From Paraburkholderia sartisoli (GTDB lineage: Bacteria; Pseudomonadota; Gammaproteobacteria; Burkholderiales; Burkholderiaceae), in contig NZ_FNRQ01000002.1 of the NCBI RefSeq assembly GCF_900107685.1, positions 1 to 64,000 of the forward strand: a stretch of 64,000 nucleotides of DNA, in the 5' to 3' direction. Shown one piece after another: positions 57,830 through 64,000 of this stretch (positions are counted from its first letter, which is position 1; each line of letters starts with the position of its first letter). The notes under the pieces are model-generated. The model saw only the letters and a program-made list of their open reading frames with translations. It ran no database searches and was not told where the DNA came from. Both the position numbers and the translations under genes were made by a program.

Positions 57830-58786
57830 TCAGCCGGCCACGAACTGCTTCGCGTTGTCCGCGAAAATGCCCTGCGTCGGCAGGATCACCTTCTTCGGGA
57901 TCTTCTCGCCGCCGAGCATCTTGAGCGCCTGACGCAGGCCTTCGGCGCCCGGCGTCGGGTACACGAACGTCGCCGTCAGAATGCCCTTCTCGACCCATAC
58001 GGCGCCCTCGTTCGGCAGGCCGTCCGCGCCGACGAACTTGATCTTCTTCTCGACGCCCGCGTCTTTCGCGGCGAGATACGCGCCGTACGCCATCGGATCG
58101 TTATGCGCGAACACCACGTCGACCTGCGGATTCACGCGCAGCACCGTCTTCATGTAGTCGTACGCCTTGTCCTGCTTCCAGTCGCAGTCCACGCGCTGGC
58201 CGACGATCTTCAGCCCCTTCTCCTTGCCGACGAATGCCATCGCGCCGTCGTGCCGGTCGTGCGAAGCCTGCGCGCCAAAACCGCCCCACACCTCGACGAT
58301 ATTGCCTTTCGCCGCGCCCGGGCCGCCCGTCGTCTTGACGATGAATTCGCCGATGCCCTTGCCGATCAGCGTGTTGTCGCCACCGACGAACTGCGTGTAC
58401 GCATCGCCGTTCACGGTCCGGTCGAGCACGAACACCGGGATGCCCGCCTTGTAGGCTTTTTCGACCACGCCCGTGAGCCCGGCCGACTCCTTCGGCGAGA
58501 TGAAGATCACGTCCATCTTCTGCGCGATGAAGTTCTCCATGTCGGCGTTCTGCTTGTCGGTGCGATCGTTGGCGTCGGCGATCACGAGCTCGACGTTCGG
58601 ATGCTTCGCGGCTTCGGCTTTCATGTCCTTGTTGAACTGGACGCGCCACGGCTCGACCGTGGTCACCTGCGAGAACCCGAAGCGATATTTCTTGCCCTGG
58701 GCCTGCACGTATCCAGCCTTCATCACGAGTCCGGCAAACGGTGCCGTGACAAGTGCGCCAGTAATCAAGCGACGGTTGCGGTTCAT
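57830..58786 (-). CDS. Sugar ABC transporter periplasmic binding protein
   Basis: The 318-residue protein has a signal peptide (cleavage near VQA-QG, residue 30) and a type I periplasmic sugar-binding fold of the RbsB group (YRFGFSQVTTVEPWRVQF, VIFISPKESAGLTGVVEKAY, VFAHNDPMAYGAYLAAKDAG). Aromatic and charged ligand-site residues are in place, but the sugar cannot be named. ATG 58786 has TAAGGAG upstream. First gene of the transporter operon; a LacI-type operator lies 103 bases upstream. Confidence 0.92.
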   Translation of the reverse strand: MNRNRRLITGALVTAPFAGLVMKAGYVQAQGKKYRFGFSQVTTVEPWRVQFNKDMKAEAAKHPNVELVIADANDRTDKQNADMENFIAQKMDVIFISPKESAGLTGVVEKAYKAGIPVFVLDRTVNGDAYTQFVGGDNTLIGKGIGEFIVKTTGGPGAAKGNIVEVWGGFGAQASHDRHDGAMAFVGKEKGLKIVGQRVDCDWKQDKAYDYMKTVLRVNPQVDVVFAHNDPMAYGAYLAAKDAGVEKKIKFVGADGLPNEGAVWVEKGILTATFVYPTPGAEGLRQALKMLGGEKIPKKVILPTQGIFADNAKQFVAG

Positions 58787-58888
58787 CGACTGTCTCCTTA
58801 ATTTGCGCATTACGTGATGCGCGGTTGTGTGCCTCTCTTGCCGACCTTCTCCTTCTTCCCTGCCCCTGTGCCCTTGCTGCGTGAAGAA

Positions 58889-58900
58889 TGAAACGTTCCA
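58889..58900 (-). promoter_or_regulatory. LacI-family operator before the sugar ABC operon
   Basis: TGAAACGTTCCA differs by one base from the perfect palindrome TGAAACGTTTCA found upstream of the neighbouring LacI-type gene. It lies in the short spacer between that gene's stop and the binding-protein gene. Confidence 0.7.
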
Positions 58901-58908
58901 GTGCGCGC

Positions 58909-59967
58909 TCAGCGCCGCGCCGCGGCCTGCGCGCGTTGCAGCGCGAGGACGTCCTCCGGCACGCGCGCGGTGCTCTCGCGCACCAGCAGTTCAGCCTTGA
59001 ATGTCAGATGCGCGGGCTCGCCGCGCTCGCCGCTCAGGAGCTTCAGCATCAGTTGCCAGATCGCGTGTCCGATCGCCTCGACCGGCTGGCGGATCGAGCT
59101 CAGATACGGACGCAACACCGCCATCCACGGCGCGTCGTCGAACGAGAGCAGCGAGATGTCTTCCGGCAGGCGCAGATTCGCGTCGCGAAGCGCGCGCAAC
59201 GCGCCGAGCGTCGTCACGTTGCCGGCGGCGAAGAGCGCCGTGGGACGCACGGCCGCGCTCAGCACGTCGAGCGTCGACGCGTGGATCTCAGCGGCCGTCA
59301 TGCCGCACTCGACGACCTGAATGAAGCTGTCGAGCCCCGCGCGGCGCATCGCGTCGATATAACCGTCCGCGCGTTCCTTCGAATTCACCAGATCGAGCGT
59401 GTTGACGAGAAACGCGATGCGCCTGTGGCCCAGCGCGATCAGATGCGCGGTGCCGTCGCGCGACGCGCCGTGGCTGTCGGTCGTCACGGTATTCGCCGGA
59501 AACGTTTCGTCGACGCGATCGGCCATCACGAGCGGCACGTTGCACTCGCGGGCTTCCTTGATCGCGTGTTCATAGCCGCGGCACGGAATGATGATCATGC
59601 CCGCCACCTGGCGCGACATCACGAAGCGGATGCGCTCCATTTCGCGCGCCGGGTCTTCGTCGGCGTGCGCCATGATCAGCTGGTAGCCGTGTTCGAGCGC
59701 GTGGTTTTCGAGCTCGCGCGCGATGTCGACGAAGAACTGGTTCGTGAGGTCCGGCAGCACGAAGCCAATCGAACTCGGCCGGCCGCGACGCAGGTCGGCG
59801 GCGATGCCGTTGCGGCGATAGCCGAGCTGGCGTGCCGCGTCCCACACGCGTTGCGCCCGCGCGGCGGAAACGCCGGACGCGCCGGACAGCACCTTCGATG
59901 CCGTGCCGACCGAAACTTCGGCCGCATTGGCAACGTCGCGCAGCGTGGGAAGCAACCTGTCGGCCAT
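58909..59967 (-). CDS. LacI-family transcriptional regulator
   Basis: The 352-residue repressor has an N-terminal HTH and hinge helix (PTLRDVANAAEVSVGTASKVL, GYRRNGIAADLRRGR) and a periplasmic-binding-like effector domain (SIGFVLPDLTNQFFVDIARELE, GHRRIAFLVN, LSFDDAPWMAVLRPYLSSIRQP). It precedes the sugar ABC operon on the same strand and should repress it in the absence of the sugar. Two palindromes overlap its own promoter, so it is probably autoregulated. Confidence 0.93.
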   Translation of the reverse strand: MADRLLPTLRDVANAAEVSVGTASKVLSGASGVSAARAQRVWDAARQLGYRRNGIAADLRRGRPSSIGFVLPDLTNQFFVDIARELENHALEHGYQLIMAHADEDPAREMERIRFVMSRQVAGMIIIPCRGYEHAIKEARECNVPLVMADRVDETFPANTVTTDSHGASRDGTAHLIALGHRRIAFLVNTLDLVNSKERADGYIDAMRRAGLDSFIQVVECGMTAAEIHASTLDVLSAAVRPTALFAAGNVTTLGALRALRDANLRLPEDISLLSFDDAPWMAVLRPYLSSIRQPVEAIGHAIWQLMLKLLSGERGEPAHLTFKAELLVRESTARVPEDVLALQRAQAAARR

Positions 59968-60007
59968 GGCCCCTGGATTTTCGTTGAGCGCGTGGAAAAA
60001 CGGGAAT

Positions 60008-60049
60008 TGAAACGTTTCAGAGGATATGCAATCGATTACATGAGTTCAA
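60008..60049 (-). promoter_or_regulatory. Autoregulated promoter of the LacI-type gene with two operators
   Basis: On the minus strand TTGAAC (60044-60049), a 17-base spacer and TATCCT (60021-60026) form a sigma-70 promoter. The spacer holds TGTAATCGATTGCA (60027-60040), and the perfect palindrome TGAAACGTTTCA (60008-60019) lies just downstream of the -10. Their centres are 20 bases apart, about two helical turns. Confidence 0.7.
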
Positions 60050-60135
60050 GGCAAGCTCACCTGGGGCTTTCCCCACGCGGCCGTTTATCGCTGCAACGCA
60101 CAACCGGCGTGGCGCGCCTGCAACGCCAGCGGCAA

Positions 60136-60152
60136 GTGCATGAAACATGCAC
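60136..60152. repeat. Perfect 7-3-7 inverted repeat in a divergent promoter region
   Basis: GTGCATG-AAA-CATGCAC lies in the 305-base spacer between the LacI-type gene and the metallophosphatase gene. Its size and symmetry suggest a regulator-binding site of unknown identity. The rest of the spacer holds the LacI-type promoter and a PHO-box-like site. Confidence 0.5.
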
Positions 60153-60210
60153 GAATCCGCGCGCGAATACACGCATGACCCCGCATCGCGGTAACAAGAA
60201 CTTCTCGTGA

Positions 60211-60228
60211 CTGTCACGGCGCCGACAC
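60211..60228 (+). promoter_or_regulatory. Candidate PHO box upstream of the PlcP-like gene
   Basis: CTGTCAC-GGCG-CCGACAC: the first 7-mer matches six of seven bases of the PhoB half-site CTGTCAT, and the second, at the correct 11-base period, matches four. It ends 44 bases before the start codon. No clear -10 follows, so this is suggestive only. Confidence 0.4.
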
Positions 60229-60272
60229 ACGCCGATGGCCGAATGCACGTACCGCAACCCGACGCGTGAGCC

Positions 60273-61217
60273 ATGGACAACCAGACGTCCGCGACTTCCC
60301 TCTTTCGCCAGACCGGCCCCGGCGTCGACCCCGTCGCTTTCGGACCGGGCACCCTTCCCGGTAACGCCATTCCCCTCTCCCCGCCACCGTCGATACCGAT
60401 GACGGGCACGGGCCATCACGAAGACGATCACGACGCGACGCATCGTTACCGCACGATCTGGCTCTCGGATATCCATCTGGGTTCGGGTGGCTGTCAGGCG
60501 CCGTACCTGCTGGATTTTCTGCGGCACAACGAATCCGAATACCTGTATCTCGTCGGCGACATCATAGACGGCTGGCAGTTGAAGAAAGGCTGGTACTGGC
60601 CGCAGGCGCACAACGATGTCGTGCAGAAGATCCTGCGCAAGGCGAGAAAAGGCACCCAGGTCGTCTACGTGCCCGGCAATCACGACGAAGGCGCGCGCCA
60701 GTTCTGCGACCTCGCGTTCGGCGACATCCACGTGCGCGGCGAAGCGTTCCACACGACGCTCGCCGGCAAGCGCCTGTGGATCACGCATGGCGATCTGTTC
60801 GACGGCGTGATCCAGCACGCGAAGTGGCTCGCCTACCTGGGCGATTCGGCCTACACGCTGATCCTGCTCCTGAACCGCTGGTTCAACCGGATCCGCATCC
60901 GGCTCGGCTTCCAGTACTGGTCGCTGTCGCAATACCTGAAGCATCAGGTGAAAAACGCGGTGAACTTCATCTCGTCGTTCGAACGCGTGATGACCGACGA
61001 GGCGCGCCGCCGCGGCTGCGACGGCGTGGTCTGCGGACACATCCACAAGGCCGAGATTCGCGACATCGACGGCGTGCTGTATTGCAACGACGGCGACTGG
61101 GTCGAGAGCCTGTCGGCGCTCGTCGAGACGTTCGAAGGCGAACTCAAGGTGATCTACTGGACCGTCATGCGCTCGCCGGAAGCAAGCACGCAAAAGGCCC
61201 GGGCGACCGCTGCCTGA
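60273..61217 (+). CDS. Calcineurin-like metallophosphatase, LpxH-like/PlcP-type
   Basis: The 314-residue protein has a disordered N-terminus of about 57 residues. The two-metal phosphoesterase core follows: D66 and H68 in SDIHLGS, D96 in GDIIDGW, N136-H137 in GNHDE, H172 in THGD, and H256/H258 in GHIHKAE. It belongs to the group often labelled UDP-2,3-diacylglucosamine diphosphatase. The stretch SDIHLG-GCQA-GDIIDGW-WYWPQAHNDVVQK, however, matches as I recall PlcP of Sinorhizobium, which cleaves phospholipids to diacylglycerol under phosphate limitation. A glycosyltransferase and a diacylglycerol kinase follow. ATG 60399 is an alternative start. Confidence 0.85.
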   Translation: MDNQTSATSLFRQTGPGVDPVAFGPGTLPGNAIPLSPPPSIPMTGTGHHEDDHDATHRYRTIWLSDIHLGSGGCQAPYLLDFLRHNESEYLYLVGDIIDGWQLKKGWYWPQAHNDVVQKILRKARKGTQVVYVPGNHDEGARQFCDLAFGDIHVRGEAFHTTLAGKRLWITHGDLFDGVIQHAKWLAYLGDSAYTLILLLNRWFNRIRIRLGFQYWSLSQYLKHQVKNAVNFISSFERVMTDEARRRGCDGVVCGHIHKAEIRDIDGVLYCNDGDWVESLSALVETFEGELKVIYWTVMRSPEASTQKARATAA

Positions 61218-61273
61218 GCCCCGTCACTTACGTCGAAACCTGCTCACTCCTTCACCTTACCTGGGTCACAACG

Positions 61274-62305
61274 ATGAAGATCATGATCGTCACCGATGCA
61301 TGGGAACCGCAGGTCAACGGCGTGGTTCGCACGCTGAAGAACACGACACGCGAACTGACCGCGCTCGGTCATCGCGTCGATCTGCTCACGCCGCTCGAAT
61401 TCCGCACGATTCCGTGCCCCACGTATCCCGAGATCCGTCTCTCGCTGCTGCCGAAAAAGCGTCTGCGCCAGCGTATCGCCGAATTCGCGCCCGACGCGCT
61501 GCACATCGCCACCGAAGGCCCGCTCGGTCTCGCCGCGCGCGCGTATGCGATCCAGCACAAGCTGCCGTTCACGACGGCGTATCACACGCGTTTTCCCGAG
61601 TACGTGCAGGCGCGCTTCGGCATGCCGCTCGCCGCGACCTACCGGTTCCTGCACTGGTTCCACAAGCCGTCGCTCGCCGTGATGGCGCCGACGCCCGTGG
61701 TGAAAACCGACCTCGAAAAATTCGGCTTCACGAACGTCGTGCTGTGGACGCGTGGCGTCGATCTCGACATCTTTCACCAGATGGACTCGAAGGTGCTCAA
61801 CAGCGCGCGGCCGATCTTTCTGTACGTCGGGCGCGTGGCGGTCGAGAAAAACGTCGAGGCGTTTCTGAAGCTCGATCTGCCGGGCTCGAAATGGGTCGCG
61901 GGTGAAGGCCCCGCGCTCGCTGAACTGAAGTCGCGCTATCCGACGGCGAACTATCTCGGCGTGCTGACGCAGGCCGAACTCGCGAAGGTCTACGCCGCCG
62001 CCGACGTATTCGTCTTCCCGAGCCGCACCGACACGTTCGGTCTCGTGCTGCTCGAAGCGCTCGCGTGCGGCACGCCGGTCGCGGCGTACCCGGTGACCGG
62101 CCCGATCGACGTGCTCGGCGACGGCGGCGCGGGCGCGATGAACGACGACCTGCGCGAAGCGTGTCTGGAAGCGCTGAAGATCGATCGCAACCATGCGCGC
62201 GCGTGGGCGGAACGTTTCTCGTGGGGCGCGGCGTCGGAGCAGTTCGCCGCGCACCTGAAACCGCTGCCGCACGCATCGTTCAGCGAGGAAAGCGCCGCCG
62301 CATGA
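61274..62305 (+). CDS. GT4-type glycosyltransferase, Agt-like
   Basis: The 343-residue GT-B-fold retaining glycosyltransferase has N-domain MKIMIVTDAWEPQVNGVVRT and LRTIPCPTYPEIRLSL-like segments. The C-domain donor site includes VGRVAVEKN and FPSRTDTFGLVLLEALACGTPVAAY. These features fit the family that glycosylates diacylglycerol (Agt, MgtA, SqdX). It follows the PlcP-like gene by 56 bases and overlaps the diacylglycerol kinase gene by ATGA, supporting a lipid substrate. The donor sugar is unknown. Confidence 0.88.
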   Translation: MKIMIVTDAWEPQVNGVVRTLKNTTRELTALGHRVDLLTPLEFRTIPCPTYPEIRLSLLPKKRLRQRIAEFAPDALHIATEGPLGLAARAYAIQHKLPFTTAYHTRFPEYVQARFGMPLAATYRFLHWFHKPSLAVMAPTPVVKTDLEKFGFTNVVLWTRGVDLDIFHQMDSKVLNSARPIFLYVGRVAVEKNVEAFLKLDLPGSKWVAGEGPALAELKSRYPTANYLGVLTQAELAKVYAAADVFVFPSRTDTFGLVLLEALACGTPVAAYPVTGPIDVLGDGGAGAMNDDLREACLEALKIDRNHARAWAERFSWGAASEQFAAHLKPLPHASFSEESAAA

Positions 62306-62940
62306 CGCGGCGCGCACCGTCCACCATGCAGGCGAGAACGTCTTCTGTCCGCCGTGCGTCCACGGACGCGCTGCGCGCGCCGCGTGACGCGACGCGTCCC
62401 CACGCCACCGATGCCGCCGATGCACGAAACGCAGGCGCCGATCCTTTCGATGACGACCCGCATCCGGAGGCAAACGAAGCCGACGCCCACGCCGGCACAT
62501 CCAGCGAACCGCTGAGCCCCGACGATCCGCTCGCGCCTTTGCCGTTCAATCCGTACAAGGGCAATCGCGGGCTCACGCGCGCATGGCACGCGATGAAGAA
62601 TTCGCTGGCCGGCTTCCAGGTCGCGATCCGCGAGGAAAGCGCGTTTCGCCAGGAACTGACGCTGGCGGCGATCCTGCTGCCGATCGGCCTGATCGTGCCG
62701 GTCGAGCCGGTCGCGCGCGTGCTGCTGCTCGGTTCCGTGTTGCTGGTCCTGATCGTCGAGCTGCTGAATTCGAGCGTCGAGGCCGCCATCGACCGCATCT
62801 CGCTCGAGCGCCACGAACTGTCACGCCGCGCGAAGGATCTCGGCAGCGCCGCCGTGATGGTCGCGCTGCTGATGTGTCTGATGACGTGGGGGCTGGTGCT
62901 GACGCCGCTCGTCGTCCGCTGGATCGACGCATGGCGCTGA
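62302..62940 (+). CDS. dgkA: Diacylglycerol kinase (DgkA) with N-terminal extension
   Basis: The 212-residue protein ends in a typical DgkA domain of about 115 residues with three membrane helices and the signature ELLNSSVEAAIDRI; REESAFRQE is also conserved. DgkA phosphorylates diacylglycerol to phosphatidic acid in the inner membrane. The N-terminal 90 residues are hydrophilic and Ala/Asp/His-rich, absent from E. coli DgkA (122 aa). ATG 62302 overlaps the glycosyltransferase stop (ATGA); 62326 is an alternative. Coupling to genes producing and using diacylglycerol makes the context meaningful. Confidence 0.9.
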   Translation: MTRRAPSTMQARTSSVRRASTDALRAPRDATRPHATDAADARNAGADPFDDDPHPEANEADAHAGTSSEPLSPDDPLAPLPFNPYKGNRGLTRAWHAMKNSLAGFQVAIREESAFRQELTLAAILLPIGLIVPVEPVARVLLLGSVLLVLIVELLNSSVEAAIDRISLERHELSRRAKDLGSAAVMVALLMCLMTWGLVLTPLVVRWIDAWR

Positions 62941-63121
62941 ACGGCCGCCCCGTCTGAAGATCGCCCGGCGCACGGGCGCGTCAGTCCCTGTCAGGCAGTC
63001 CTGGTCACATTACGTCCGGTTTATAATCAGACGATCAATTGTGACAATACCAACCGCGTCCGGGTGGACTGCGCGGCAGATGTTGCCGCGCACCAACCCG
63101 GCCAAACCAGGGCCGGACGAC

Positions 63122-63847
63122 ATGGAAGCCAAACCTCCCCGCCGCACCCGCGAACGGATTCTCGAACTTTCGTTGAAGCTCTTCAACGAAATCGGCGAGC
63201 CGAACGTCACGACGACGACGATCGCCGAGGAAATGGAGATCAGTCCAGGCAACCTGTACTACCACTTCCGCAACAAAGACGACATCATCAACAGCATCTT
63301 CAGCCAGTTCGAGCAGGAGATCGAAAAGCGTCTGCGTTTCCCCGACGATCACCGCGCGACCATCGACGAAATGTGGTCGTATCTGCAGTACATGATCGAT
63401 TTCACGTGGCGCTATCGCTTTCTGTATCGCGACCTGAACGACCTGCTCGCGCGTAACCGCACGCTCGAGACGCATTTCAAGCAGATCATCAGCCACAAGG
63501 TGCGTTTCGCGAGCCAGTTCTGCGAGCAACTGGTGACGGACGGCGAAATGATCGCGACGCCCGACGAACTGCATGTGATCGCCACCAATATCGGTGTGAT
63601 CGCAACCTACTGGCTGTCGTACCAGTTCGTGATGAACCCGCGCAAATACAACGAGCAGGAAACGATCCGCGGCGAACTGCACCAGGTCAGCGTGCAGATC
63701 ATCTCGCTGATGGCCCCGTATCTGCGTGGCCGCTCGCGCCAGATCTTCGACGATCTCGTTTCAGGCAAGCTGCCGAGGCGCGAGTTTTACGATTATCTTC
63801 CCCCCAGGGAAGGCGCCGTGCCGCGCACAGAATTGAAGGACGATTGA
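63122..63847 (+). CDS. TetR/AcrR-family transcriptional regulator
   Basis: The 241-residue regulator has the TetR HTH at about 8-55 (TRERILELSLKLFNEIGEPN, TTIAEEMEISPGNLYYHFRNKDD) and a larger ligand-binding domain rich in aromatics. ATG 63122 (MEAKPPRRTRER) was chosen because it places the HTH at the normal distance; the frame is open 27 codons upstream. It is two bases ahead of the LOG-family gene and 181 bases after dgkA. Target genes are unknown. Confidence 0.88.
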   Translation: MEAKPPRRTRERILELSLKLFNEIGEPNVTTTTIAEEMEISPGNLYYHFRNKDDIINSIFSQFEQEIEKRLRFPDDHRATIDEMWSYLQYMIDFTWRYRFLYRDLNDLLARNRTLETHFKQIISHKVRFASQFCEQLVTDGEMIATPDELHVIATNIGVIATYWLSYQFVMNPRKYNEQETIRGELHQVSVQIISLMAPYLRGRSRQIFDDLVSGKLPRREFYDYLPPREGAVPRTELKDD

Positions 63848-63849
63848 GC

Positions 63850-64000
63850 ATGAAAGCGGTATGTGTCTATTGCGGCTCCTCGGACGGAGCCCGCCCCCTT
63901 TACGCCGAAGCCGCGAGGGCATTCGGCCGCGCGCTCGTCAAGGCGGACCTCGCGCTCGTGTACGGCGGCGGCAAGGTCGGCCTGATGGGCGTGATCGCCG
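63850..64000 (+). CDS. LOG-family protein (cytokinin riboside phosphoribohydrolase-like), 3' end outside window
   Basis: Only the first 50 codons are present: MKAVCVYCGSSDGARPLY, later ALVYGGGKVGLMGVIA. CGSS and the YGGGxxGLMG loop are the N-terminal marks of LOG proteins, which hydrolyse N6-modified AMP or other nucleotides. The catalytic PGGxGTxxE motif would lie beyond the window. Its start is two bases after the TetR stop, so the two are co-transcribed. Confidence 0.88.
   Translation, partial: MKAVCVYCGSSDGARPLYAEAARAFGRALVKADLALVYGGGKVGLMGVIA

Noticed and set aside
57700..57835. Short tandem repeats (ttcagtcgg twice; ctgcatcaacc twice) as a CRISPR or phage trace
   Set aside because: Only two copies each, with no spacer structure and no cas or phage genes; likely chance or slippage.

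Overview
The window reads as a piece of the primary chromosome of a Burkholderiaceae betaproteobacterium, most likely Paraburkholderia or Burkholderia. Support comes from the high GC content, the order tpiA-secG-tRNA-Leu-nuoABCDEFGHIJKLMN-DUF2818, the block ilvI-ilvH-ilvC-psd-pssA-leuA, and the number of betaproteobacterial DUF families (DUF1178, DUF2818, DUF3106, DUF3619). I see no prophage, CRISPR array, rRNA gene or intact insertion sequence. Most of the window is core genome.

Layout. 1-9.7 kb holds miscellaneous conserved genes: a probable DUF2863 protein, a LuxR-type regulator, a CbiM-like membrane protein, a secreted Lys-rich protein, an M14 carboxypeptidase, yaaA, a PIN-domain protein, an aminotransferase and a GST. 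9.8-20.1 kb is a fatty-acid/acyl-CoA cluster in two convergent arms. The plus arm has 3-hydroxyacyl-CoA dehydrogenase, an enoyl-CoA hydratase/isomerase, a histidine phosphatase, an APH-type kinase, an ACAD10/11-type dehydrogenase and a GST. The minus arm has DUF1178, a two-subunit acyl-CoA dehydrogenase pair and two MaoC hydratases. Each arm begins with a palindrome sharing the core ACGATCGT. 20.4-36.4 kb is a NUDIX hydrolase plus the whole 14-gene respiratory complex I operon. 36.5-42 kb holds tRNA-Leu(GAG), secG, tpiA, a quinone oxidoreductase, pnp and rpsO. 42.1-44.9 kb holds a periplasmic binding protein, a BamE-like lipoprotein and a beta-carbonic anhydrase.

45-52 kb carries branched-chain amino-acid synthesis (leuA, ilvC, ilvH, ilvI) with phosphatidylserine synthase and decarboxylase between them. 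leuA has its own promoter and what looks like a leader peptide with rare Leu codons. 52.4-54.7 kb is a tightly coupled ECF sigma factor/DUF3619/DUF3106/RDD module. 54.7-60 kb is a sugar-type ABC importer with its LacI-family regulator and matching operators. 60.2-63 kb is a metallophosphatase/glycosyltransferase/diacylglycerol kinase set that resembles the plcP-agt lipid-remodelling pair and has a candidate PHO box. The window ends with a TetR regulator and the start of a LOG-family gene.

The points most worth following are the split kinase plus acyl-CoA dehydrogenase module, the PlcP/Agt/DgkA-like operon, the leuA leader, and the ECF sigma/DUF3619/DUF3106/RDD group. All functional names rest on reading the protein sequences by eye; no database search was run.
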